A stretch of DNA of 64,000 nucleotides. Source: Oscillospiraceae bacterium (lineage in GTDB: Bacteria; Bacillota; Clostridia; Oscillospirales; Oscillospiraceae). Position numbers and translations under genes: made by a program. The stretch spans positions 1 to 64,000 of the forward strand of contig CACZKM010000001.1 in assembly GCA_902781745.1 (NCBI GenBank), in the 5' to 3' direction. Of the stretch, positions 42,551 to 50,859 are shown in pieces (the first letter of the stretch is position 1; each line of letters opens with the position of its first letter). The notes below the pieces were generated by a model. That model worked only from the letters and a program-made list of their open reading frames with translations, was not told the origin of the DNA and did no database searches.

Positions 42551-45013
42551 ATGCTTGCAAAAGAAAACCAAGCCGAATTTGCCGCCCTGCGCCGGGACCT
42601 CATCGCCCGGGACTATTCCCACCTCAACCCCCGGCAGTTGGAGGGCGCTCTGGCCACGGAGGGCCCCCTCCTTCTGCTGGCCGGGGCGGGCAGCGGCAAG
42701 ACCACGGTGCTGATCCACCGCATCGCCAACCTCCTGCGCTACGGCCGGGGCTCCGACTCCCAGGAGGTGCCGGACTTTGTCACCGACGAGGATCTGCGCT
42801 TCCTCCGGGACTATGCCAGTCATCCCGCCCCCGCCGAGGAAGAGACTGCCCGGGCCCGGCGCCTCTGCGCTCTGGAGCCCGCCATGCCCTGGCAGGTCAT
42901 CGCCATCACCTTCACCAACAAGGCGGCGGGGGAGCTGAAGGAGCGGCTGGAGCGGGAGATCGGCCCCGACGCCCGGGACGTGTGGGCGGCCACCTTCCAC
43001 TCCGCCTGCGTGCGCATCCTCCGGCGGGACATTGAAAAGCTGGGATTCCCCTCGGCCTTCACCATCTACGACACCGACGATTCCCTCCGGGTTATCAAGG
43101 AGTGCCTGAAGGAGCTGAACATGGATGACAAGTCCTTCCCGCCCCGGTCGGTGCTGGGCTACATTTCCCGGGCCAAGGATGAGATGCTCCTGGCCACCGA
43201 CTATATGGAGCAGGTGAAGGGGGATTTCCGGCTGCAAAAGATCGCCAACGTCTACCTGTCCTATCAAAAGAAGCTGTGGGCGGCGGGAGCTCTGGATTTT
43301 GACGATATCATCTTCCATACCGTCCGCCTGCTCCAGCAGCACGAGGATGTGCTGGCGTTTTACCAGCGGAAGTTCCGCTACGTCCTCATCGACGAGTATC
43401 AGGACACCAACCACATGCAGTATCTGTTGGCGGCCCTGCTGGCCGGGGGGTACAAAAACATCTGCGTGGTGGGGGACGACGACCAGTCCATCTACCGCTT
43501 CCGAGGGGCCACCATCGAAAATATCCTCTCCTTTGAGCAGGAATACAAAAACGCCCGGGTCATCCGCCTGGAGCAGAACTACCGTTCCACCGGCAACATC
43601 CTGGAGGCGGCCAACGCCGTCATCCGAAACAACCGGGGCCGGAAGGGAAAGAATCTCTGGACCGACCACGGGGAAGGGGAGAAGGTCCACTGCTACACCG
43701 CTGCCAATGAGCGGGAGGAAGGAATGTACATCGCCAGCCAGTTGCTGAAGGCTTACGGAGAGGGAAAGCAGTGGAAGGACTGCGCCGTCCTCTACCGGAT
43801 GAACGCCCTGTCCAACCAGGTGGAAATGGCGTTGAAGAGCAACAGCATCCCTTACCGGGTGGTGGGCGGCTTCCGCTTCTTCGAGCGGGCGGAGATCAAG
43901 GATATGCTCTCCTACCTCTGCGTCATCCACAATCCCGACGACGACCTGCGGCTGCTGCGGGTGGTGAACAACCCGCCCCGGGGCATCGGGGCCAAGACCA
44001 TGGAGCGCACCCGGGAGCTGGCTCTCCAGGCGGACCGGAGTCTGTGGGAGGTCCTGACCCATCTTGAGGAGTTCCCCGAACTGAAAAAGGCCGCCCCTAA
44101 GTTCCAGAAATTCGTGGACCTCATCCGCGCCATGCAGCGGCTGTCGGAGGAGGCCCCTCTGCCGGAGTTCTATGAGACTCTCATCCAAGAGTCGGGCTAC
44201 GCCGCCATGCTCACGGAGAAGAAGGACCAGGAGAGCAAGAACCGGCTGGAGAACATCCATGAGCTGACCTCCTCCATCAGCGGTTACCTGGAGCACGCCG
44301 AGGACCCGAGCCTGGGCGGATTCCTGGACGAGGTGGCCCTGTATACCGATCTGGACAGCGTGGAGGACACGGACAACTGCGTCACCCTTATGACCATGCA
44401 CGCCGCCAAAGGCCTGGAATTCCCGGTGGTTTTCACTGTTGGTATGGAGGAGGGGGTCTTCCCCGGCTTCCGCTCCATCGGAGAAGAGGAGGAACTGGAG
44501 GAGGAGCGCCGCCTGTGCTACGTGGCCCTGACCCGGGCCAAGGAAAAGCTCTACCTGACCTGCGCGGCCCAGCGGCTTCTCTTTGGCCGGACCTCCGCCA
44601 ATCTCCCCTCCCGGTTCGTCAAGGAGATCCCGGAGGACCGGGTGGAGTTCACCGGACGCCAGCGGCGGGAGCGGCCCATGTACGGGGACAGCGACTGGTC
44701 CCGGGAGGAATCCTTCTCCCAGGTCCGGACCTATGGCGGCGACGGCGGCTTTTCCCAGGTCCCGAGAAGACCGGCGGCCTCCGCTGCGTCTCGTCCGAAG
44801 ACTGCCGCCGCTTACCGGCAGCCCAGACCCAAGGCCCAGCCGCTGCCTCTGCTCCGAAAGGGCGATATGGTTCGGCATACGGCCTTCGGGACGGGAATGG
44901 TCCTGTCGGTCCAACCCATGGGCGGCGACGCCCTGCTGGAGATCGCCTTCGACAATGTAGGCACGAAGAAGCTGATGCTCAAAGCGGCGTCCCAGTTCAT
45001 GACCAAGCTGTAA
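42551..45013 (+). CDS. pcrA: ATP-dependent DNA helicase PcrA/UvrD
   Basis: An 820-residue superfamily 1 helicase that unwinds 3'-5' in repair and plasmid replication. Motifs: GAGSGKTTVL, TFTNKAAGELKER, IDEYQDTNHMQY, GDDDQSIYRFRGA, QNYRST, TMHAAKGLEFPVV and YVALTRA. A 60-residue insertion follows the first motif (about residues 75-115). The C-terminal tail (about 770-820) is the Tudor-like domain of PcrA that binds RNA polymerase. The ATG at 42551 has GAAGGA 8 bases upstream; a frame back to 42410 covers the promoter. Confidence 0.95.
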   Translation: MLAKENQAEFAALRRDLIARDYSHLNPRQLEGALATEGPLLLLAGAGSGKTTVLIHRIANLLRYGRGSDSQEVPDFVTDEDLRFLRDYASHPAPAEEETARARRLCALEPAMPWQVIAITFTNKAAGELKERLEREIGPDARDVWAATFHSACVRILRRDIEKLGFPSAFTIYDTDDSLRVIKECLKELNMDDKSFPPRSVLGYISRAKDEMLLATDYMEQVKGDFRLQKIANVYLSYQKKLWAAGALDFDDIIFHTVRLLQQHEDVLAFYQRKFRYVLIDEYQDTNHMQYLLAALLAGGYKNICVVGDDDQSIYRFRGATIENILSFEQEYKNARVIRLEQNYRSTGNILEAANAVIRNNRGRKGKNLWTDHGEGEKVHCYTAANEREEGMYIASQLLKAYGEGKQWKDCAVLYRMNALSNQVEMALKSNSIPYRVVGGFRFFERAEIKDMLSYLCVIHNPDDDLRLLRVVNNPPRGIGAKTMERTRELALQADRSLWEVLTHLEEFPELKKAAPKFQKFVDLIRAMQRLSEEAPLPEFYETLIQESGYAAMLTEKKDQESKNRLENIHELTSSISGYLEHAEDPSLGGFLDEVALYTDLDSVEDTDNCVTLMTMHAAKGLEFPVVFTVGMEEGVFPGFRSIGEEEELEEERRLCYVALTRAKEKLYLTCAAQRLLFGRTSANLPSRFVKEIPEDRVEFTGRQRRERPMYGDSDWSREESFSQVRTYGGDGGFSQVPRRPAASAASRPKTAAAYRQPRPKAQPLPLLRKGDMVRHTAFGTGMVLSVQPMGGDALLEIAFDNVGTKKLMLKAASQFMTKL

Positions 45014-45036
45014 CGCCCGCCGGGAAAGGAGCGTAT

Positions 45037-45456
45037 ATGGAACCCTATATCCACACCGTGCAATACTACGAGACCGACCGCATGGGCATCACCCACCACT
45101 CCAACTACATCCGCTGGATGGAGGAGGCCCGGGTGGTGCTCCTGTCGGAGATCGGCTGGCCCCTGGAAAAGCTGGAGGAGATCGGCCTGGGAATCCCCAC
45201 GGTGTCGGTGGACTGCAAATACAAACAGACCACCACCTTCGCCGACCGGGTGGCCGTCACCGCCAAGCTGGTAAAATGGGGCGGCGTCCGCATGACCCTG
45301 GCCTATGAGATGCGCAAGGAGGACGGCACCCTGGCCTGTACTGCCAACTCAGAGCACTGCTTCCTGGATCGTGAGGGCCGGATCGTCCGTCTCCAGCGGG
45401 ACTATCCCGACTTCTATCAGGCCTTTATCGGGCTGTTGCAAGAGCAGGATACATAA
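45037..45456 (+). CDS. Acyl-CoA thioesterase, 4-hydroxybenzoyl-CoA thioesterase (YbgC) type
   Basis: A 139-residue hotdog-fold protein with the YETDRMGITHHSNYIRWMEEAR motif region near the N-terminus (residues about 10-31), in which the Asp is catalytic. It probably hydrolyses short- or medium-chain acyl-CoA. It follows pcrA by 23 bases with AAAGGAG before the ATG and is likely cotranscribed. Confidence 0.88.
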   Translation: MEPYIHTVQYYETDRMGITHHSNYIRWMEEARVVLLSEIGWPLEKLEEIGLGIPTVSVDCKYKQTTTFADRVAVTAKLVKWGGVRMTLAYEMRKEDGTLACTANSEHCFLDREGRIVRLQRDYPDFYQAFIGLLQEQDT

Positions 45457-45459
45457 GAA

Positions 45460-45502
45460 CAAGACCCGAAGATGTTCCCCCTGGAACAGCCTTCGGGTCT
45501 TG
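45460..45502. terminator. Bidirectional terminator
   Basis: CAAGACCCGAAG and CTTCGGGTCTTG form a 12-bp perfect stem around a 19-base loop between the convergent thioesterase and TspO genes. Confidence 0.75.
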
Positions 45503-45508
45503 TGTCTT

Positions 45509-45988
45509 TCATCGGTTCAGGAGCCAAACCGCCAGGTTCAGCGCCGTGGCATAGAGCCCCCACAGCAGGTAAGGGATCTGGAGCCGCCCGGCCAGCTTAT
45601 CGACCAGCGCAAATCGCTTCATCATCTCCGCCACCAGGAACACCAGACCCACCAGCCAGAGGAAGGCCAGCAGATACCGGTGGAGCCCAAAGAACCAGAA
45701 GGTCCAGAGAAAGTTGGCCGCCAGTTGGAGGAGAAACACCACCAGCGCCCCCTTCCTGGCCGGAACTCTGGTCCGCCACACCCGGGCCATGCCGATGCCC
45801 ATGAGCACATACAGCAGGGTCCAGACGATGGGGAAGAGGATATCCGGCGGGGAAAACCAGGGCTTTGCCATCTGGTCATACACCGGCATTCCGTTTTTTG
45901 TGATGAGGGAGGCCCCTCCGCCGACAGCCAGGGACAGAAGGATGAACAGGGCGTAGGTCCCCGCTTTTTTCGATTTCATAAGCATCAC
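45509..45988 (-). CDS. tspO: TspO/MBR family protein
   Basis: A 159-residue membrane protein with five helices, the normal plan for TspO (translocator/peripheral benzodiazepine receptor family). Conserved parts are KPWFSPPDILFPIVW and LWTFWFFG. The family binds porphyrins and related tetrapyrroles; the presence of a large tetrapyrrole cluster in the window is suggestive but they are not adjacent. Several ATG codons near 45988-45979 could start it. Confidence 0.88.
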   Translation of the reverse strand: MMLMKSKKAGTYALFILLSLAVGGGASLITKNGMPVYDQMAKPWFSPPDILFPIVWTLLYVLMGIGMARVWRTRVPARKGALVVFLLQLAANFLWTFWFFGLHRYLLAFLWLVGLVFLVAEMMKRFALVDKLAGRLQIPYLLWGLYATALNLAVWLLNR

Positions 45989-46032
45989 CCGGCCTATAGT
46001 ATGCGCAGGCGGGTGCGGGATATGACCGGGGA

Positions 46033-46073
46033 CAAAAAACGCCGCCCAAAGCCTGTGACGGCCTTGGACGGCG
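46033..46073 (-). terminator. Terminator of the DtxR/MntR gene
   Basis: On the minus strand, CGCCGTCCAAGGCC pairs with GGCTTTGGGCGGCG (14 bp with G-U pairs), followed by TTTTTTG. Confidence 0.85.
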
Positions 46074-46099
46074 AATTTGCGCAGAGTCGATAGGGATGA

Positions 46100-46462
46100 T
46101 CAGAAGCCCCAGTGCTTTTTGATGGCGGCAAAGGATTTGTCGCTGATGACATGCTCCATCTTGCAGGCGTCTTCCGTGGCGGTCTCTTCGTCCACGCCCA
46201 GCTCGATGAGGAACTTACTCAACAGCTGATGCTTCTCATAGATGTTCTCGGCAATGGCCCGGCCCTCGTCAGTGAGGGTCAGGTAGCCGTCCTTGTCCAT
46301 ATTCACATAGCCGCCGTTTTTCAGGATCCCGATGGCGCGGCTGACGCTGGGCTTGGAATACCCCCGATACTCGCTCACGTCAACAGACCGGACGACCTTG
46401 CCCTTCTGGGAGAGGACCAGAATGGCCTCCAGATACATCTCACCGGATTCTTGCAGCTGCAT
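46100..46462 (-). CDS. DtxR/MntR-family metal-dependent regulator
   Basis: A 120-residue regulator with the N-terminal winged helix (SGEMYLEAILVL, YSKPSVSRAIGILKNGG) and the metal-binding dimerisation domain (ATEDACKMEHVIS, with Cys, Glu and His ligands). It is the short form without an SH3-like domain, as in MntR. It should repress metal uptake when Mn or Fe is abundant. Targets not visible here. The start at 46462 follows AGAGGG. Confidence 0.88.
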   Translation of the reverse strand: MQLQESGEMYLEAILVLSQKGKVVRSVDVSEYRGYSKPSVSRAIGILKNGGYVNMDKDGYLTLTDEGRAIAENIYEKHQLLSKFLIELGVDEETATEDACKMEHVISDKSFAAIKKHWGF

Positions 46463-46504
46463 AACAAACACCCTCTCTGGCTGGGAATACGTTTTTATGT
46501 CATC

Positions 46505-46533
46505 ATAATAGCATAAAACCCTTTCCGTTTCAA
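46505..46533 (-). promoter_or_regulatory. Promoter for the DtxR/MntR gene
   Basis: On the minus strand: TTGAAA, 17 bases, TATTAT, about 40 bases before the start codon. Confidence 0.7.
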
Positions 46534-46611
46534 GAAAGATTTTTTCTGCGCATATCCCCGGCCCCGCCGCATAGAGATGAAGGGAATGAAACGGACAGGG
46601 AGGGACCTTCC

Positions 46612-46959
46612 ATGGCACAAAGCACCGCAAAAAAGCGCACCCCCGGCGAGCGCCGCCGGCTGCGGCAGTTCATCGTCTGCCTGCTCCTCTTCGGTATGAT
46701 CTTTGCCGGACGGAGCCTGGACCTGGCGCCGGTGGAGCGGATCACCGCCACCGTCAGCCGCTGGGTGGGGGCGGACACGGATTTCCGGGCAGTCTTCGCC
46801 CAAATGGGCACCTCCTTTTCCAAAGGCGAGCCTGCGGCGGAGACCTTCCACACATTATGGTCCAGCCTGCTGCCCGAAGCGGGAGAACCGGACGCGGCTC
46901 CATCCGATCCGGATGCGGCGGAGGGAGAAGGGACGCCTGAGGCCGCCTCCAATGATTAA
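46612..46959 (+). CDS. Small single-helix membrane protein, possible SpoIVFA-like partner
   Basis: A 115-residue protein: basic N-terminus, one membrane helix (about 20-36), an outside segment (about 37-88) and an acidic Pro/Ala-rich tail. I do not recognise a family. It overlaps the SpoIVFB-like protease gene by 8 bases, the position that SpoIVFA takes in spoIVFAB, so it may anchor or inhibit that protease. This is inference from context; it lacks the M23-like domain often found in clostridial SpoIVFA. Confidence 0.6.
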   Translation: MAQSTAKKRTPGERRRLRQFIVCLLLFGMIFAGRSLDLAPVERITATVSRWVGADTDFRAVFAQMGTSFSKGEPAAETFHTLWSSLLPEAGEPDAAPSDPDAAEGEGTPEAASND

Positions 46960-47524
46960 GGTCAGGACCTCCGGAGGGTTCTGGCTTCTGCTGGGCGTTC
47001 TGCTGCTGGCCCTCTCCGGACGGGTCCTGGTCTGGTTTCTTCTGGCCTGCCTGGTCCATGAGCTGGGTCATATCGCAGCCATCCGCCTCCTGGGGGGACA
47101 GATGCGGGACGTGACCCTCAGCGGCGTGGGGGCGGTCCTCCGGCCGACCCGACTGCTGACCTACCGGGAGGAGTGCCTGGTGGCTTTGGCGGGTCCGGCG
47201 GCCAGTTTCCTTCTGGCTTTGCTGGCGGCGGCCTGGGGCAGGCGGTTTGGGGGCGGCGACGCCTACCTTCTCTCCGGCCTCAGCCTGGCCCTGGCGGTAT
47301 TCAACCTGGTCCCCGCCGGGCCCCTGGACGGCGGACGGTTGCTGGGGGCCCTGCTGTCCCGCTGGCTGGGCCCTGATGAAGGGGAGGGTGTCTGCCGGTG
47401 GGTGACTTCGATTTTCGGGACCTGCCTCGCGGGACTTGGGGCCTGGGCGATTCTCCACGGCGGGAATTTCACCCTCCTGCTCTGCGCCGCCTGGCTCCTG
47501 TCCCGCCGAAAAGTTGCCCCCTGA
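46952..47524 (+). CDS. Site-2 protease family M50B, SpoIVFB-like
   Basis: A 190-residue membrane metalloprotease. The zinc motif is VHELGH near residue 36 and the second motif is NLVPAGPLDGGR, near residue 120. About six helices. SpoIVFB cuts pro-sigma K in the mother cell during sporulation; this short form lacks a CBS domain. The overlap with the small membrane protein upstream supports a two-gene unit. Whether this organism makes sigma K this way cannot be told here. Confidence 0.82.
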   Translation: MIKVRTSGGFWLLLGVLLLALSGRVLVWFLLACLVHELGHIAAIRLLGGQMRDVTLSGVGAVLRPTRLLTYREECLVALAGPAASFLLALLAAAWGRRFGGGDAYLLSGLSLALAVFNLVPAGPLDGGRLLGALLSRWLGPDEGEGVCRWVTSIFGTCLAGLGAWAILHGGNFTLLLCAAWLLSRRKVAP

Positions 47525-47542
47525 GACTTCTGCGTCCTCTGC

Positions 47543-47571
47543 TTGTCAGACGGACGTTTTTTTGTTATACT
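47543..47571 (+). promoter_or_regulatory. Promoter for the second site-2 protease and scp operon
   Basis: TTGTCA, 17 bases, TATACT, about 80 bases before the GTG start. Confidence 0.7.
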
Positions 47572-47653
47572 ATGGGCAACGATTCGGAAAGACAGCCGGG
47601 GCGGGCTAAACCTCGTTCTAACCCGGCATACTGAAGAAGAAAGGAGGGAGACC

Positions 47654-48349
47654 GTGAACGCGCTGTCCCAATTCACCCAGTCCATCAACTGGACCGACCT
47701 GGGCGATATGGTCCTGCGGGTGGTGGCCATCCTCCTTTGCCTCATCATCCACGAGGTCAGCCATGGCCTGGCGGCCTATCACCTGGGGGACCCCACCGCC
47801 AAGATGAACAACCGCCTCTCCCTGAACCCGCTGCGGCACCTGGACCTCTTCGGCACCCTGATGATGGTGGTGGTGGGCTTCGGCTGGGCCAAGCCCGTGC
47901 CGGTGGATCCCCGCTACTTCAAAAAGCCCAAGCAGGGTATGGCCCTCACCGCCCTGGCGGGGCCTGTATCCAATTTCGTTCTCGCCTTTATCTCCGCCCT
48001 GGCCGTCAACGGCCTGATGGGTGCGGTCAGTGTGAAGGGGGAGGGGACGGCCCTCATCACAGCGGCCCGGTTCTTCTACCTGCTGGTGCTGCTGAACATC
48101 GGCCTTGGGATCTTCAACCTCATTCCCTTCCCGCCCCTGGACGGCTCCAAGGTGCTGGCTATGTTCCTGCCGGACCGGGCTTACATCCGCTGGATGCAGT
48201 TGGAGCGCTATGGGATGTTCGTCCTCATGGCCCTCTTATGGGCGGGGATCTTTGACAAATTCCTCTACGCTGCCCGGAGCCAGGTGATGGACTGGATGTT
48301 CGCCTGGACGGAGTTTGCCTACTACGGCGTACAGAATCTTATGAGGTGA
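47654..48349 (+). CDS. Site-2 protease family protein, YwhC-like
   Basis: A 231-residue membrane metalloprotease with HEVSHGLAAYHLGDP (zinc motif HExxH) and NLIPFPPLDGSK. Six helices. The family is widespread in Firmicutes next to scpAB; substrate unknown. The GTG at 47654 follows AAAGGAGGGAG. Two site-2 proteases in a row is unusual. They are only distantly alike and have separate promoters. Confidence 0.88.
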   Translation: MNALSQFTQSINWTDLGDMVLRVVAILLCLIIHEVSHGLAAYHLGDPTAKMNNRLSLNPLRHLDLFGTLMMVVVGFGWAKPVPVDPRYFKKPKQGMALTALAGPVSNFVLAFISALAVNGLMGAVSVKGEGTALITAARFFYLLVLLNIGLGIFNLIPFPPLDGSKVLAMFLPDRAYIRWMQLERYGMFVLMALLWAGIFDKFLYAARSQVMDWMFAWTEFAYYGVQNLMR

Positions 48350-48353
48350 CGCC

Positions 48354-49139
48354 ATGGAACGACCGGTCTATCACATCAAGGGCGTTATGAAGGACCAGAG
48401 CCAGGACCCGGCGGATTTCGTAGGCCCTCTGGACCTGATCCTTCATCTGCTGCGAAAGAACAAGCTGGCCATTCGGGACATCCCCCTGGCGGTCATCCTG
48501 GACCAGTACCTGGCCTGGGTGGAGGCCCGGCGGGAGCTGGACCTGGAGGTGGCCGGGGAGTTCATCACCATGGCCTCCCATCTGATGCTGCTGAAAACCA
48601 AGATGCTCCTGTCCGAAGAGGACGAGGAGGCCAAAAGCGAGATGGAGGCCCTCATCTCCTCCCTGGAGGCCAAGGCCCGCCGGGAGGACTATGAGCGGAT
48701 CCAAACCGTCCTGGAGGAGATGGAAGCGGCCTTCCGCTCCGGCCGGGACTGTTTCCCCAAGAACCCCGAGGCGGCCTTTGCCAAACGGGTCTACCGCTAT
48801 GAACACCGCCCGGAGGACCTGCTCCGGGCCATGGAGGGCTGGCGCCGGCGGCAGGGAAAGGAAGCCCCCCCCACCGTGAAGGCTTTTCACGCCGTGGTCC
48901 GCCCGGAGCCCTACCGGGTGGAGCGCAAGAGCGCCCAGCTCCTGTCCATGCTCCGGGAGGAGGGCCCCCTGTCCCTGGCCCAGATGATTGCCCGGAGCGG
49001 CAGCCGCTCCGAGGTCACCGCCGTCTTCCTGGCCCTGCTGGAGCTGTGCCGAAGCGGGCAGGTCCATCTGGCGGGGACTATGGAGGATCCCAAGGTCTCC
49101 CTGCGGGCGGAGGAAGAAGCGGAGCAACAGGTTATTTAG
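48354..49139 (+). CDS. scpA: Segregation and condensation protein A
   Basis: A 261-residue kleisin that bridges the SMC heads. The N-terminal domain (FVGPLDLILHLLRKNKLAI) and the helical C-terminal winged helix are both visible. It starts 4 bases after the protease stop, with GAGGTG as ribosome binding site, and precedes scpB. Confidence 0.93.
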   Translation: MERPVYHIKGVMKDQSQDPADFVGPLDLILHLLRKNKLAIRDIPLAVILDQYLAWVEARRELDLEVAGEFITMASHLMLLKTKMLLSEEDEEAKSEMEALISSLEAKARREDYERIQTVLEEMEAAFRSGRDCFPKNPEAAFAKRVYRYEHRPEDLLRAMEGWRRRQGKEAPPTVKAFHAVVRPEPYRVERKSAQLLSMLREEGPLSLAQMIARSGSRSEVTAVFLALLELCRSGQVHLAGTMEDPKVSLRAEEEAEQQVI

Positions 49140-49168
49140 AAACCGGAAGGAAAAGGAGGACAGCGCCC

Positions 49169-49726
49169 ATGGACAACCTTGCATTACAGCACGCCATCGA
49201 GGCCATCCTCTTTGCTCTGGGCGAGCCCGTGGAGACCGACCGCCTCTGTCAGGCTCTGGAGGCTGATCGGGCCGCGGTGGAGGCCGCCTGCCGGGCCCTG
49301 GCCGCCGACTATGTCGCCCGGGACGCGGGCATCCGTCTGGCCTGCTTGGAGGATAGCTGGCAGTTGACCTCCCACGCCCAGTGGGGGGATTTGATCCGGG
49401 GTATGCTGGCCCGGCAAAAACCCGACAAGCTCTCCCCGGCGGCCCTGGAGACCCTCACCGTGGTGGCGTACTTCCAGCCGGTGACCCGGGTCTATATCGA
49501 CCAGGTCCGGGGGGTGGACAGCTCCCATTCCCTGGCTCTTTTGCTGGACCGGGAGCTGGTGGCCCCCTGCGGCAGCCTGGACGCCCCGGGGCGGCCCCTC
49601 TTGTACCGCACCACTCCGGCCTTCCTGCGGTCCTTTGGCCTGTCCTCTCTGGACGACCTGCCGCCGCTGCCGGAGCGGGAGGAGGGGCCTGACGAGGAGG
49701 AAACGGAGGGAGGGGACGCCCTGTGA
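49169..49726 (+). CDS. scpB: Segregation and condensation protein B
   Basis: A 185-residue protein with two winged-helix domains; AIEAILFALGEPV at the N-terminus and LSPAALETLTVVAYFQPVTR are family marks. It binds ScpA as a dimer. The ATG at 49169 follows AAAGGAGGA by 7 bases. It overlaps the DUF2953 gene by 4 bases. Confidence 0.93.
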   Translation: MDNLALQHAIEAILFALGEPVETDRLCQALEADRAAVEAACRALAADYVARDAGIRLACLEDSWQLTSHAQWGDLIRGMLARQKPDKLSPAALETLTVVAYFQPVTRVYIDQVRGVDSSHSLALLLDRELVAPCGSLDAPGRPLLYRTTPAFLRSFGLSSLDDLPPLPEREEGPDEEETEGGDAL

Positions 49727-50433
49727 TCAAATGGATCCTGCTGGCTATCCTGGCTCTTCTGATCCTGCTGTCCTTCGTCCTCCGGGTGGGCGTTCTGGCG
49801 GGCTACGGAAGGGAAGGGCCCTTCGTGAAGCTCCGGGTCGGCCCCGGGTATATCAAGGTATTTCCGCTGAAAAAGGACCCGGAGAAGGAAGCGAAGAAAA
49901 AGCAGATAAAGGCGGAAAAAAAGGCGAAAAAGGCCGCCAAGAAGGCAAAAAAACCGTCCAAACCGAAGAAAAAGCTAAACCCCGGCGGCTTGCTGAGCAT
50001 GGTCTGGGACCTGCTGCCGGTGGTCAATGAGGCGGCGAAAAAGTTCGGGCAGAAGCTGCAGATCGACCTGCTGGAGCTGGACCTGACCTGGGCGGCGGAG
50101 GACCCGGCGGACGCCGCCATCCGATACGGCGACGCCTGGGCTGTGGCAGAGACCCTGCTGGCCTTTTTGGAAAATCGTTTCGTCATCAAGGAGCGCCGGG
50201 TGACCATCCACCTGGACTTCTATCTGGAAAAGCCCTTGATTTATCTCCAGGCGGGCTTTTCCCTGACTCCGGCCCAGCTCACCGCCATCGGCGCGGTGGC
50301 CGGGGTGAAGGCCTTCAAGGTCTTCCTTGCCCACAGAAAAACACTGTTCAAGCCAAAGGACCCGGCGGCTGCCGGCGTCCAGGACACCGTGAAAGGGGAA
50401 CTGAACCATGGAAAAGAACCATCCCATCAATGA
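49723..50433 (+). CDS. ytfI: DUF2953 protein (YtfI-like)
   Basis: A 236-residue protein with an N-terminal membrane helix, a highly basic Lys/Ala segment (about 50-85) and a DUF2953 domain (about 90-215). In B. subtilis ytfI stands before ytfJ, as here. Function unknown, linked to sporulation by position. GTG start in a GTGA overlap with scpB. Confidence 0.75.
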   Translation: MIKWILLAILALLILLSFVLRVGVLAGYGREGPFVKLRVGPGYIKVFPLKKDPEKEAKKKQIKAEKKAKKAAKKAKKPSKPKKKLNPGGLLSMVWDLLPVVNEAAKKFGQKLQIDLLELDLTWAAEDPADAAIRYGDAWAVAETLLAFLENRFVIKERRVTIHLDFYLEKPLIYLQAGFSLTPAQLTAIGAVAGVKAFKVFLAHRKTLFKPKDPAAAGVQDTVKGELNHGKEPSHQ

Positions 50434-50800
50434 GCTCATGGCGGAGACCATCCAGAAGATCCGGGAGACCGTGGACGCCAACACCGTGGTAGGGGAGCCC
50501 ATCCACGCCGGGGAGATCACCCTCATTCCTGTCTCCAAGATCTCTTTCGGCTTCGGCACCGGAGCCTCGGAGTTCGGTGGCAAAGCCCCCAAGGCCCCCG
50601 GGGACAACCCCTTCGGCGGCGGCGGCGGCGCCGGGGTGAAGGTCAGTCCCGTGTGCTTCCTGGCCATCAGCGGCACCAATGTCCGGGTCCTCCCCGTGGA
50701 GGTGGCCCCGGCCACCGGTGTGGACCGGGTGGTGGAGATGATCCCCGACGCCGTGACCAAGATCTCCGGTTTGATCGAAAAGAGAAAAGGCGGCGAATGA
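50408..50800 (+). CDS. ytfJ: Spore protein GerW/YtfJ family
   Basis: A 130-residue protein with the conserved ETVDANTVVGEPI start, a glycine-rich loop (residues about 45-75) and SPVCFLAISG. YtfJ (GerW) is needed for lysozyme resistance and germination in Bacillus. It overlaps ytfI by 26 bases. Its presence points to sporulation ability or ancestry. Confidence 0.88.
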   Translation: MEKNHPINELMAETIQKIRETVDANTVVGEPIHAGEITLIPVSKISFGFGTGASEFGGKAPKAPGDNPFGGGGGAGVKVSPVCFLAISGTNVRVLPVEVAPATGVDRVVEMIPDAVTKISGLIEKRKGGE

Positions 50801-50818
50801 TTTACCCCTGACCCGGGC

Positions 50819-50847
50819 AAACTGCGTGTATTGATTTTACGCAGTTT
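50819..50847 (+). promoter_or_regulatory. Inverted repeat just before dacF
   Basis: AAACTGCGT and ACGCAGTTT (9 bp, 11-base loop) lie between ytfJ and dacF, ending at the GGAGGGG ribosome binding site of dacF. It could be a weak terminator (TTT only) or an operator; it could also hinder translation of dacF. Confidence 0.4.
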
Positions 50848-50859
50848 GGAGGGGTCCGC

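Noticed and set aside
45305..46093. Forward open frame across the TspO gene
   Set aside because: It is antisense to TspO, has a Gln/Pro/His-rich make-up, and crosses a terminator.
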